This document shows, one piece after another, positions 7,748-18,065 of a stretch of DNA of 29,267 nucleotides. Positions within the stretch are counted from its first letter, which is position 1, and every line of letters starts with the position of its first letter. The stretch covers positions 1 to 29,267 of the forward strand of contig JAOPGA020001540.1 in NCBI GenBank assembly GCA_026419775.2, written 5' to 3'. The translations under genes and the position numbers were made by a program. The notes under the pieces are model-generated. The model was not told the origin of the DNA. It ran no database searches and worked only from the letters and a program-made list of their open reading frames with translations. Origin of the DNA: Acrasis kona. Lineage: Eukaryota; Heterolobosea; Eutetramitea; Acrasida; Acrasidae.

Positions 7748-9815
7748 ATGTCTGAAGTATCAAAGGAAATAGAGTCATTAAAAGACAAAGCGAACGATCA
7801 TCTTAAGAAAAAAGATTACTTGAAAGCAATATCATACTATGAGCAGGCATTAGAACTCGCCCCAAAGACTTCGGAAGATTTATCCCACATCCATCACATA
7901 CTCTATAGCAATCGCTCTGCTGTGTATATGGCAATACATGAATACCAAAAAGCAGTTTTAGATGCGCAGCAATGTGTAAAGCTTAATCCAAACTGGCAAA
8001 AGGGTTACCTCAGACTGGCAACATCATACATGTCTATTGAAAACTTGGACGAAGCCTTGAAAACCATAGAGACTGGACTAAAGGTTGATAATGAAGTTCC
8101 GACCTTGGATCAGCTTCAGAGGTTGAAGAAGTTGGCATCTCTACATAAAGCTTACAAGAAAGGTATGATGATACAAAGCAAGTATTTTGACATTTAATAG
8201 CCGGATCAAGTAGATTTTTAATTGAGCAAGCAAAAACAAAATTCAACGTTGAAAAAACATTAGAAGCAGCCACTAATTCTTCAGATCCAGAAGCCATTGT
8301 AAAACTAGCCTCCCTGGCAGGTCCTCAACTGATGCAAAATTCATCAGTGGTAATGAAGCAGGGTGTCTTTAGTTTTTTTGCAAAATTATTGCAATCATCA
8401 AATGAATTGTTTATATTAATTGTTGCATTAGGCTTTTTGTGCAATTATACAAGCGATCCTTATAATTTCGTAATGATGCGAAGAATGATGGGCCTCAAAG
8501 TACATCTCCAAGCTATAAGCCGTCTACTTGATATCTACCAAAAAGATTGTGAAATACTGGAAGAACTACTAATACTGCTTGTGAATGTTGGAGACGAAGA
8601 GAGTGTAGCAGGACAGGTAGTGAGTGATAACAACATCTGGACCAGAGTGCTGAATGTTTACATAAACACAAACATGAGCAAAAAGACAAGAAAATTAGCA
8701 CGTAAAGTTATTTACTGCCTCTCATTCGATGGTAATTCTCACAATTCATTCTTTTTATTAACAATGAGTCAGAAAAAGGCAGAAGAGCTCTTGCAGCAAC
8801 GAATGATGATTTCACAAATACATTGATTCAAGACTGTTGCACCCTACAACTTGGAGATAACGAGGATCTGATTTATCTTGCACAAAACTCATTAATCTAT
8901 GCACCTGATGGAAGAATTAGTTTGTACCTAAGCAACAAGGACATGGTTCAATACATTGTTACATTAATTGGAAGAGGAGACATTACAGCGATCGGTTCAT
9001 TTTCAAACATGATTCACAGGAGCGACATTAGACAAGTCCGAAAGGCAATTAGCGAGAGATTAATCATAAACGTGGTCAAGCAGTTAATGTCTAACAATCA
9101 AGAAGCATGCAACATTTGTCTTGAGATTCTAAATTTCTTCTTTAAACATTTGATTGAATTAAAGGAACAGTTATTGTCTGCACACATTGATACTGTCATC
9201 CAACCATTGTGTTCACACAGGTCTTCTACTATTAATAATTTTGTAAAACTTTTCTTAGAAAAAATAAAAATAGCAAAGAAAGATGTCCCGGTCATCCAAC
9301 CCATGTGTCAGTATTGCAAAGAAAGATCAAAGGACATTAAGAAATGTAGCGTGTGTAAAACCACCTTCTATTGTAGCGGAGAATGTCAAAAGAATGATTG
9401 GCCGGACCATAAATTAGTTTGTCATCAGATCAGAGACAACCAAAGAAATGATGGAGATAAAGTAAGCAGAGAGACTAAAGACACTGACAGGACGCTTGCC
9501 TTACAGTTCCTACAGGAGAAATCTACATTGATTGAACAATTGTTTTCAAAGAAAAAGTTGAGTAGAGACCGATGCCTCTTGTATGTGGACATGAGAATGG
9601 TTCCAGTACAAATGGACTGCCTTTCGTTGGCTGAATTTGATAAAAAGGTGAAGGGACAACCGTTTGAACAAATGTGCAAGTTGGCTGTAGATGAAAAGAT
9701 GAAAAAGAGGGGTGACCAATGCTACATTGCGGTTGTGATACACGAAAACATTGCCATAACGTTTACAATGATGATTAAAGATGGATCTTCAGGAGGACTT
9801 TATGAAGTTGATTAA
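7748..9815 (+). CDS. TPR - helical repeat - MYND zinc finger protein
   Basis: Three exons: 7748-8162, 8201-8731 and 8773-9815. The introns are 38 nt (GTATGA...AATAG) and 41 nt (GTAATT...GTCAG). The second has no stop in its upstream frame, so it can be mistaken for coding or for a frameshift. The joined frame gives 662 residues. Residues about 3-125 are three TPR units (the first includes AISYYEQALELAP), typical of Hsp90/Hsp70 co-chaperones. Residues about 140-490 are helical and look armadillo/HEAT-like. Residues about 493-533 are a complete MYND finger: CxxC, CxxC, YCxxxC, HxxxC. A conserved-looking C-terminal region (about 560-662) is unassigned. TPR plus ARM resembles UNC-45 co-chaperones, but those lack MYND; the role is likely protein-protein interaction. 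A chaperone-linked function is inference. Confidence 0.8.
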
Positions 9816-9819
9816 TAAA
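9814..9819 (+). terminator. AATAAA overlapping the stop of the TPR-MYND gene
   Basis: GATTAATAAAAT: the hexamer starts at the second base of the TAA at 9813-9815. The convergent TMC-like gene ends only 65 bp away. Confidence 0.55.
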
Positions 9820-9870
9820 ATACTATTTTAAAAAACATGTTTGAGTTCTTGGTTGTTATTAATAATACAT

Positions 9871-9876
9871 TTTATT
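9871..9876 (-). terminator. Poly(A) signal of the TMC-like gene
   Basis: AATAAA on the minus strand begins 5 nt after the TGA at 9881-9883. Confidence 0.5.
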
Positions 9877-9880
9877 GAAA

Positions 9881-12300
9881 TCAAAGTGAAATGTTGTCAA
9901 GCATTTTTGAATTAGATCCCAGTCTGCTATCGATCTCTGATTTGATTGCGTTTATCAAGGTCATCTTTTCTTTTTTGTATAATATACTGCTCTTCTCACT
10001 GGTCTTGAACATACTCCGATATTTCTTCTTCTTGCTGTATTGGAAGTAGAATAAGAACAATGCTCCACATATAAACACAAATAATGTTAGTGGGTGAAGG
10101 ATATAGTAGGTAATTGAAGACCACACACTAACCAAACGTGGTACCTGCATAAAAGCAGGATTGTGATACCACATCTCGCCCATAATCTGAAGAGGACTAG
10201 CATACGATGTCACGTTTTTCGGCTCCAAGGTTTTGTTAAACATTGTCACGTTGTTTTCTGTCCATTGAACAATCGTAGGTACATAAATTGTAGAGTGGCT
10301 AATAACATTCGGATCTCCTGAATATACCAAATATTGAGTGGTATTGTACAATTGATCCCAATTCATCGATCTATATGCGTAAGGACCGCAACGAACATCC
10401 GATGATGATAGCATAAAATAGAAAGCAGGAATAATAGAACCAACAAGAGTGAATAACATCATAAAGAATGTTAGACTGTGTGACTTTGCATTGTGTTGGG
10501 GGTTGTCGGGGAACTTGCAAGTCAACTTCATTACACCGTACACCACATAAAACATGATGATGTTTGTAATAGTTCCCAACGCAGGAACCATAGGACTAGC
10601 AATACTTCCGATCCAAACCAGAGTTTGTCTGTATAGTAAAGATATCACGTTGGTGCTGGTATCAAACTCTATTTTCGCCAACTTTATGTGCTCACGATCC
10701 GTTCTCCATGCGATGATTTTAATAATAACATAGGACAATGGAATATAGAGTATTTGATAAGCCAACGAAGTAAAAAACTCAAGCAATAGCATTTGCCAAA
10801 ACAACAAACCAGACTCAGTCGTAACACATTTAAGAGGTTGTAAATTATCAGGGTCTATATTAATGGTTTGAACCATCAATGCAACAGTTGTACTCATTTT
10901 TATTAAATAAGTTCTTCCTACAATATTATAATTAATGTACTTTGCGGTTGTATAATCCTCTAAAAGTATCATAGCATAAATAATCAGCGGAAAGACACCA
11001 TTAATGATAGCAGTTAATATAGCCTGAGTAAACGCAAATTTTTGGTTCAAAACTTGATAATATTTTGTAATGTAAGCCACGGAAATTGGAGCTAAGCCAA
11101 TAAAGATGATTGAAACAATTATACCTATAGCCCTTAGTATATATTTCTTTACTAACATTCTTCTGGACATGAATATTATTTTTCCATACTGCACATCATG
11201 ATACATGTACTCTACGATAGTAGTAGCTATTCTCATTTTAGTCAACTCAATCTTGTTCGAATTTGACTCCTTGTGATCAAATCCATTAAACACAATCATA
11301 CAATAGCGTCTTCCGCTCAAGGTTGACATGTTTGGCGTTCGAAGACGTTTTCCTATGGACTTCATTACAACAATCGAACCAAAAAAAAAGTTCATTATAA
11401 TTGTAAAACAGTAAAAATATTCAAATGACCAATAGAGCTCTCCAATTTTTACATATTGCTCATATCCTACCACATAGTCAATGTAACCAGACGTTTACAA
11501 CACTCACCTCCATAAAAAAACCAGTACCTACCTATAAAATCACTTTTCCATCCAACTAGCCCCAAAAATACTGATAGCGATGAAGTATCCACCTCTTTAG
11601 GCCAAGTATCCGTTGGTCTCGATAGCCATGGTAAAATTAAAAGGAAAAAACTGATTAGCGAAGTGACGACGTTAATCCAAATGATGGTCATGTAGAAATC
11701 ATAAAAACTTCCAACTCCAGTTCCGAATTCATATGACGAAGTTATAGCTAAAGCTTTGAAAGGGTTCACAAAATCTCTAATCTAAATGTGTTAGGTGCGA
11801 GTTGAAATAACTTTACTAACCCTTTGAATCTTCTTGCCAATGTGGCGGAAATAGTATTTGAATTTTGATTGTTTTCGCAAGCTGTTATCGCACTCGAAAA
11901 GCTTGTGCTCGAACATTAACAACTTGAGGTTGCTTCTAAATGTATTGCTAGTGTCGCATTCTCCGATTTCTTGCGTTACAATCTCCTCAGCGGTTCGATT
12001 TTCGTTTATGGTTGGTGCTTTGGATATATCTATGATAACTTGTTCCACGGGCTCTGGAGTTTGTTCGACTGCTTGAGGAAATGCTTTTGCAAATTTTGTT
12101 GCTCTTCTTTGCCTAGGCCTTGTGATTGTTTGTACAGGAAATGCATTGGAGGATTCGTCCACTACAACGGGACTATCTGAAAGTACAAGATCGAAGCATT
12201 GATTTGGTAGAGATTTGAAAGTTCGTAGTTCGAGGTCCTCTAGTGAATTGGATGCATCATCGTCGCTGTCTTGTATTCTAACGCGCTTGTTTTGGGACAT
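9881..12300 (-). CDS. TMC (transmembrane channel-like) family protein
   Basis: Three exons on the minus strand: 12300-11821, 11781-11508 and 11466-9881. The introns are 39 nt (GTTAGT...TTTAG) and 41 nt (GTGAGT...GGTAG). The joined frame is 779 residues. The cytosolic N terminus (about 1-155) is followed by KKIQR-IRDFVNPFKALAI and an FGTGVGSFYDF segment across the first junction, matching the TMC entry into the membrane domain. The family's core signature is clear: FDTSTNVISLLYRQTLVWIG followed by SPMVPALGT. The usual CWET motif is reduced to C-V-T-T-E. About ten hydrophobic helices are visible. In animals TMC proteins are mechanotransduction or leak-channel subunits of the TMEM16-like superfamily. 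Channel activity here is inferred from family only. It lies head-to-tail after the sucrase/ferredoxin-like gene. Confidence 0.85.
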
Positions 12301-12685
12301 TACACCACATTAACTTTAGAATGATATACGGTTGTGGCTGCCAAGTTGGTTGACTAAGGAATATTCTACCAAATTTGTTCTGTGGTAATAGAGCAGTAAT
12401 GACCAACAACTTTGATTTCGAAAACTGTTGTCCTTGTAGGGTCTATCAATTAGATAGTGCTCAATATAACGTAAAGATGGATTCCTGCGACTAGTAATGC
12501 AATCATGAGATTGAACAATGGTTGATTGAAATGATATCAAAATCAAATGCTGAATGACACTTTTTTATTTTTGCTTAATGTCAAGACGATGTCATCAAGA
12601 AATTACAATATTACAAGTAATTCCAGAGAGGCCGTTAAAAGCATATGAATCAGGATTTTGAAAATAAAAATAGTTTATAATTTAT
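12301..12685. other. Intergenic region upstream of the TMC-like gene
   Basis: AT-rich spacer between two minus-strand genes. No coding exon with acceptable splice sites was found; it presumably holds the TMC-like promoter. The AATAAA of the upstream gene lies at its right-hand edge. Confidence 0.5.
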
Positions 12686-12686
12686 T
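12681..12686 (-). terminator. AATAAA touching the stop of the sucrase/ferredoxin-like gene
   Basis: Minus-strand TTAAATAAAT: the TAA stop (12686-12688) shares its last base with AATAAA. Confidence 0.5.
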
Positions 12687-13780
12687 TAATTTGTTTGAAA
12701 CTTTAAAAATTGTTTTGTTATAGCGGGTGTCATTCCTCCTCTCCCTCTCCAAAGATGTTTGACAATGTCGCCCTTCAGTATGTGCTTTTCAATTAGTTCC
12801 GTTACATTATCAGCGGAAACGTTCCAGTACCAATCTCCAAAAACTTTTTTTTGTTGTGCAAATGGTCTATAAATAATCAAAGTTCCTTCGGCGTCATGTG
12901 CTCTCAAGTCAGAAGATCTTCTAATTGTTACATGGTTAGCTCCTGGATATGACTGCATCTCACGAATCATGTGAGCTGCCAGCCTTGGACCATTAACAAG
13001 TATGTTGTGGTGACATTTTCTATAAAATTAGAGCATGGTAGAAGAGATGCTTACGTGTGACAATTTACAAGTACGTGAGTGCCTTGGAGTGTGTTATGCT
13101 TAAATTTGCTTCTTCGGCAGTTGATTATGAATTCAGTTACAAACTCGTCCACATTATTGGCGTTAATTCCATCCACAACCCTACGATCTGGGAAGATGAG
13201 TACGCTGAAACTGTCGTTCGAGGCGACCTCGCCATCAATATGCTCCGCTACTGTGATTAGAAAACGATTGTCTTTGTGTTTCTTCGTAGCAACCCTTAAT
13301 GATTCTAAGAATCCCTTAAAGAATTAAACGCAATTTTAAAAAGTATATTACCTCACGATCTATATGCTTGTCCCAATCTGTATAATTTTGACTGGTCAAA
13401 ACGACAAGATGTTTTTCGTAATATGGTATGCTACTTCCGCCATCCTCTGTGTGTTCAAGGGATTTGTTTATACGCGGCTGAGGGCTAACGTCCTTTTTTT
13501 CCACTAATAAATCAACTTGATCCACCTTGGAGTTGAAGTAAACAAGGTTGTTGACGCCCCTAGCAACGGCCGACTTTCTGCGTAGGGCAACGAATCCTAA
13601 GATAATTATAGCTACTAACAAGGTGATACATATCGCAGTGCTAGGCTTGTATAGTAGAGATAGCAGTACAGATGTGATGATAGTTCCTGCAAAAAATAAG
13701 AAATGTTTGGGGATCATTTTGTAAAGATTTGTGAGATAGTTGACGTCTGACAAGATGGGGAATGAGGCGAGCTCGACCAT
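12686..13780 (-). CDS. Membrane-anchored sucrase/ferredoxin-like (Apd1-type) protein
   Basis: Three exons on the minus strand: 13780-13352, 13314-13055 and 13019-12686. The introns are 37 and 35 nt, and the product is 340 residues. The ATG at 13778-13780 is the first in frame. Two hydrophobic helices near the N terminus (FLFFAGTIITSVLLSLLY and ITLLVAIIILGFVAL) suggest membrane anchoring. The rest follows the thioredoxin-like ferredoxin (Sucrase/ferredoxin-like, Apd1/Aim32) pattern: YYEKHLVVLT...W, VLIFPD, GTHVLVNCH, NGPRLAAHM, LIIYRP, a W-Y-W-NV strand, and the terminal LWRGRGG. Family members bind a [2Fe-2S] cluster with Cys and His ligands and act in redox tolerance. Here the usual ligands look altered (see findings). 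The C2-domain gene diverges from a 158-bp shared spacer. Confidence 0.75.
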
Positions 13781-13938
13781 AACAGATGTAAGAAGATGCA
13801 ATTTGTGTAATCTAATAGTTGTTATAGGACGAATCAAGTGGAGGCTCGCCAGTAGTATCAAAACCAGTTCCAACAACTGATTCTCCAATAAAACGCTCTG
13901 ACTCAGATAAAGCCAATGCAATACCGATTGGTCAAATT
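13781..13938. promoter_or_regulatory. Bidirectional promoter spacer
   Basis: 158 bp separate the ATG of the sucrase/ferredoxin-like gene (minus) from the ATG of the C2-domain gene (plus). The minus-side frame stays open upstream of the chosen ATG to about 13939 but offers no earlier ATG, so part of the spacer is taken as 5' leader. Confidence 0.5.
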
Positions 13939-15608
13939 ATGATACAAAACAAAGATTTTGAAATTGATGATTACTTGATTCATAATGGACAACAAAAGGT
14001 AATTGTGTAATTAACCCCCAGTTATTGAGTTTGTAGATGTTGCTGGATGTGTCATTTTACTACCCACCTGAAGTTATCGAACAAACTAAAGTCACCGAAA
14101 AGAAAGAACCTAGTATAAAATATAAAGTCAAACCAGCCAAAATTAAATCGACTGAGGAAGATGACATTGAGTTTGGAATCTACCCGCCAGACATGAGGGG
14201 GAACTACAATGCCTCCACATCAACAAATCAAAGTCAATCTAATAAATCAAAAAGTGAACAAGTACACATTGACTTTAATACAACTATAGAGCTTTACAGT
14301 GCATCAGGCACGATAATGCATACGATACATTCTAGACCCGAGTTGATCGAACAAGTGAAGAAGAAGAAGGCTTCAAAAAAAGAAGAAAACAACATTAAAA
14401 CATCTTGCTGCAAATTAATTTCGACTAGTTCGGAGGAGTTACATACATTACTGCAAGACAGAAGGAGGAAACTTCCAACCAATCAGCCGAAGTTTAACAG
14501 CAACATTTTCCCATTAAAAACAAGAAGTGATACTTTTTGCATTTGTTTGAGAACCAGTGACGATTTAAAAGTAGAAGAATCGGAAGATGACCAAGAAGAA
14601 GCAAAGTATGTTGAGAAAAATCACATGTTTGAGAAACTTCAATCCTTGCCTCAAGAACCATGTACTGCTGAGGGTGTCGCATATGTAATGATTAATGTAA
14701 ATTTTCCGACGCTTGATGTTGACTTGAAAGCATCGGAGGGTGTAGAAACAAAAAGAGGTTTTGATCAAAAGTTGGTTAATAATAGAGTGCTTACAAAAAA
14801 AAGCCCAAAGACAAATAAAATTTTAACTAGGGTGTTGATCGTTGATCATAAGGGATCGTTAATAGAACTTTGTAGATATATTTCGACCATAGAAAATAAT
14901 AATCTTTATAACAAGGACAACAACCAGACTACGGGCTTATTACATTTCACACCCCCAACATGGCTATGGCAATTTAGGAGCACAAATCACTTCAAGTTCA
15001 TTTCGCCGAAGAGACTTAAAATACGTGTAATTAAAGTTACGAGGAAAACTCAATTGTCTTTTGCATCCATTCTTGAGGACGCCCAAGATGACGAAGGTTT
15101 AGATTTTGAAGAGAAGCTTAGTAAAAAGACACAAGTATCTATCGGTAAGCATTTTTAATTTACATGTATTATTAATCAAACTAAAGAATATAATGGAAAA
15201 AAGACACATGCGGACTCTTCGAAAGAGAGTAAGAATTCTCTGGAACCAAGATTTGAAGGAACTCTGTCAACTTTGTAAGTATAGTTGGAATGCGTTTCAT
15301 TAATTTGAGTTAGTGATGTGGGTGCTCCTTCTGACAGGGTAATGATTAAATTCAATAGTGTAAAATCTCTCGTCTTCTCTCAGGAACTAATCGGTACCGT
15401 TGAATTACCTTACTTTCATGACATGTTCCCTCCACTAAACAGACAAAATAAACATTATCAGTTCTATCCGAAGAACTTACTTGCCGAAGATGAAAAGGAC
15501 AAAGACAAACCAAGGTTGACTAAAAAATCATATTTTGAGTTGTCCGACGCCAACAACAAAGGTGAAGTGTATGGAAGAATCAAGCTGTCAATTACATTAG
15601 AGTGGTAA
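13939..15608 (+). CDS. C2-domain protein with long charged N-terminal region
   Basis: Four exons: 13939-13998, 14037-15144, 15187-15274 and 15314-15608, with introns of 38, 42 and 39 nt, all GT-AG. The product is 516 residues. The first 20-codon exon (MIQNKDFEIDDYLIHNGQQK) joins in phase 0 at an AAG/GTAATT donor. Residues about 20-330 are charged, Lys/Glu-rich and largely unassigned. The last ~180 residues form a C2-like beta sandwich: RLKIRVIKV, then KKTQVSIEYNGKKTH, SLEPRFEGTL, RVMIKFNSV, LIGTVELPYF and the closing GRIKLSITLEW. The Asp clusters typical of calcium-binding loops are not evident, so calcium-independent membrane or protein binding is more likely. An AATAAA starts 7 nt after the stop. 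Confidence 0.7.
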
Positions 15609-15615
15609 ATGTAAT

Positions 15616-15621
15616 AATAAA
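15616..15621 (+). terminator. Poly(A) signal of the C2-domain gene
   Basis: AATAAA begins 7 nt after the TAA at 15606-15608. Confidence 0.45.
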
Positions 15622-15732
15622 ATTCTTTATTTAATGTTGTTGTTGATTCGCGAACATCTTGATATCTTATAAATTGTAATGAGCGAATGGTGATGATGTC
15701 TTGCGGATTTCCGATGAGTGAATAAATTGAAA

Positions 15733-16310
15733 ATGATCAAAGAAGTGATATTGATTATCGGAGTACTTTACAGATTAGCTGTTGTGTTTTTAGTGGAGAT
15801 ACCGGTAGTTCTAGATTGGCCTATCAACGCTGGTGACTGCACCGAGATTTGCAAAGGTGACATTGTACTCAGGGACGTGTGTGTAGCAGTGTGTAACACA
15901 AGATTCGAGGGAATCAATGATTACTTGGCGATGGATAAAACTCTCACTTACCCATACTCAAACTTACAAAAGTTGAATTTATTCTCGTTGGTTTGTTTCA
16001 CATCACCACTTTTCATTGCAGCAATTTTTGGACTACTTTTCAAGAAGTATGTAGCTATTATATTACACAAACTAACTTTATAAGACAGTGGGCATTTAAA
16101 TTAGGTTTGATTTCTGGTGGAATGTATTTATCAAACATGCTTTTGTTCTATGGTGCCGTGATATTGGAGTGTGAACAATACTTGACAGTGTTAGCCTATA
16201 ATGTACAAGATGGATTCCTCGCACTACTGCTATGCTACGCTGGATGGGTGGGACTGAACCGTGCTTCAGAACAACCAACTAACAGAAACCAAAAAAAGAA
16301 GTTACAATAA
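15733..16310 (+). CDS. Four-helix membrane protein with Cys-rich loop
   Basis: Two exons, 15733-16046 and 16085-16310, with a 38-nt intron that has a textbook ACTAAC branch site just before TTATAAG. The product is 179 residues. The ATG at 15733 is preferred over the in-frame GTG at 15718. A short upstream ORF (ATG ATG ... TAA, just before the start) may dampen translation. Hydrophobic segments: about 5-25, 82-102, 110-130 and 143-162. Between helices 1 and 2 lies a loop with four Cys (DCTEICKGD...VCVAVC), probably lumenal or extracellular and disulfide-bonded. The C terminus is basic (NQKKKLQ). The topology resembles claudin/tetraspan-like proteins, but no family signature is seen. Confidence 0.7.
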
Positions 16311-16311
16311 A
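16306..16311 (+). terminator. AATAAA overlapping the stop of the four-helix protein gene
   Basis: TTACAATAAATC: the TAA at 16308-16310 lies inside AATAAA. Confidence 0.55.
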
Positions 16312-16404
16312 TCATGAATTTATACATTCATTGAACATGTTACATCAAAGTTCCAATAAACGTAATTAATTCTGCTATTTAATCATACGATGACCTTGTG
16401 TTGT

Positions 16405-16712
16405 TTAATACAGTACCAAAGTAAATATAAGAACGATTAACATCACACAAAAGAAAAAGGAAATTGCTGAACGTATAGACTGCTTATTTCTAAGTAAGAA
16501 CCACCAATACTCTAATCTACTAGAAGGTTTGTTCTTCAATAAAACACCCCTGTGCGATTCGTAGCGCCATCCATTTGGATACACAAAGGCATCGCTCCAT
16601 ACCTCTTCTCCTGTCGCGAATGACTGCTAGTTTTAAAATGATTCTAGAATTTTCGACATACAATATTGCCTCCCAACATTTGTGGACTAATATGGAGCCT
16701 ATGGTCAGACAT
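16405..16712 (-). CDS. Small tail-anchored membrane protein (hidden two-exon gene)
   Basis: Exons on the minus strand: 16712-16662 (17 codons, MSDHRLHISPQMLGGNI) and 16626-16405, with a 35-nt intron (GTATGT...AACTAG) in phase 0. The product is 90 residues. The first ~65 residues are soluble and aromatic-rich (VWSDAFVYPNGWRYESHRG, then LEYWWFLLRNK). Residues about 69-90 are a C-terminal hydrophobic helix ending ...FTLVLY, the layout of a tail-anchored protein. Each exon alone is too short to draw attention; the continuous frame across a splice junction of the local type is the main evidence. It converges on the four-helix protein gene (94 bp) and diverges from NAPE-PLD (179 bp). The family is unknown. 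No AATAAA was found after its stop. Confidence 0.65.
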
Positions 16713-16891
16713 GATGTGTTTGCAAATTATTCATTGAAAGTCAACCAAAATTAAAGCTAGTAGATAATCAGGGCTGCTTATGCACTTCACTTGCAGTATG
16801 ATCAGCGATCACTTTATTATCCCAGTTACACGCATTGTGAATTTAATAATAAATATTTATTTTTAGATTATAGAATAAAAATAAACATAAC

Positions 16892-17992
16892 ATGCTGGCA
16901 TCAGCTCACCAACCAAACACTGTATTACCAAAACACCACGTTGGTAACGGTACATTCCAAAATGTAGAACATGATTATACATTGAGACCAACAAAGCAAA
17001 TTGGCAATGCCATAACAATGCTCACACATATTAGAGGCAAGAAACCAGAGGGCCTAGTTGAACATCCCATATGTACCCCAAACTTTGAGGCCATACATAA
17101 TCCAGATCCAAATGTGATACAATATACCTGGATCGGCCATTCTTCTTTCTTGGTCCAGTTCGGTGGTTATAACATTCTCACAGACCCTGTGTTTTGTAAA
17201 AGAGCCAGTCCAACAAACCTACTTGGACCCAAAAGGTTAAGACCTGTGCCCATGACTGTGGAACAGTTGCCCAGAATAGACATTATCACAATATCACATA
17301 ACCATTACGACCATTGTGATAGACAAGCCATCAAGGCTATATTTAAAAAGTTTGGTGAATTTGCAACCATCTATGTGCCATTAAATCTTAAGACATGGAC
17401 ACAAAGAAAGTTAAAGAACATTGACCACTCAAGAGTCATAGAAATGGATTGGTGGCAATCCCTAAATCATAATTTTGGTGACACGTCCCTTGGAAACATG
17501 GAAATTACATTTTTACCTGCTCAGCACTGGAGCAACCGTACATTCTTTGACTATAAAAAATCTCTTTGGGGAGGGTGGGGATTCCACTTTACTCCCAATT
17601 CTACTTTGTTAAAATCTCGTTGTGTTTATCATTGTGGTGATTCTGGTTATAGTGAAATTATTTTTAAAGACATTGGCGAGAAGTATAGCGTCCCTAGGGG
17701 TAACATTGATTTGGCATTTATTCCCATCGGTGCCTATGCTCCCACTTTTGTACTCCAAGTCCAACATGTAGACCCTACAGAAGCATATCTGGCTTCACTT
17801 TTAATAAAATGTAAGAAGGCTGTCGCAATGCACTGGGGCACCTTCGACTTGTCCTTGGAGAGAATTATGGAGCCTAAAGAAAAGTTAGAAAAAGTCGAAC
17901 AGGTTTATGCTAAAGGTAGACCGCCTACACTAGACGGAGAGCCTTTCTTTATGGCCGTTAATATTGGAGAGACAAAGATGACCGTACAATAA
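16892..17992 (+). CDS. N-acyl-phosphatidylethanolamine phospholipase D (NAPE-PLD)-like metallohydrolase
   Basis: An intronless 366-residue protein of the metallo-beta-lactamase fold. The zinc motif HxHxDH is SHNHYDHCD (H136, H138, D140, H141). Further ligands fit the family: H212 in AQHWSNRT, D250 in YHCGDSGYS, and H314 in AMHWGTF. TWIGHSSFLVQFGGYNILTD (79-98) and LWGGWGF are characteristic of the NAPE-PLD/UlaG-like branch. NAPE-PLD releases N-acylethanolamines and phosphatidic acid from N-acyl-PE at membrane surfaces in animals. The length is close to the mammalian enzyme. The reaction is inferred from the family; bacterial-type relatives of unknown substrate share the same motifs. Confidence 0.88.
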   Translation: MLASAHQPNTVLPKHHVGNGTFQNVEHDYTLRPTKQIGNAITMLTHIRGKKPEGLVEHPICTPNFEAIHNPDPNVIQYTWIGHSSFLVQFGGYNILTDPVFCKRASPTNLLGPKRLRPVPMTVEQLPRIDIITISHNHYDHCDRQAIKAIFKKFGEFATIYVPLNLKTWTQRKLKNIDHSRVIEMDWWQSLNHNFGDTSLGNMEITFLPAQHWSNRTFFDYKKSLWGGWGFHFTPNSTLLKSRCVYHCGDSGYSEIIFKDIGEKYSVPRGNIDLAFIPIGAYAPTFVLQVQHVDPTEAYLASLLIKCKKAVAMHWGTFDLSLERIMEPKEKLEKVEQVYAKGRPPTLDGEPFFMAVNIGETKMTVQ

Positions 17993-17993
17993 A
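17988..17993 (+). terminator. AATAAA overlapping the NAPE-PLD stop
   Basis: GTACAATAAAGT: the TAA at 17990-17992 is inside AATAAA. The next gene's ATG is only 73 nt further on. Confidence 0.55.
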
Positions 17994-18065
17994 GTGATTT
18001 TTTGAAGTTCGTGCCTTTGTTGTCGTTAAAAAGTTTTGACGTTAAAAGGATAAAATTGTTACATA

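Noticed and set aside
8773-8826. Apparent frameshift between two parts of the TPR-MYND gene
   Set aside because: A 41-nt GT-AG intron at 8732-8772 restores the frame, so neither an indel nor ribosomal frameshifting is needed.
12316-12546. Minus-strand 76-residue open frame upstream of the TMC-like gene
   Set aside because: It begins at a non-ATG codon, has no recognisable domain, and occupies the expected promoter.
13057-13327. Plus-strand open frames of 67 and 82 residues
   Set aside because: They are antisense shadows of exon 2 of the sucrase/ferredoxin-like gene, which has clear domain motifs.
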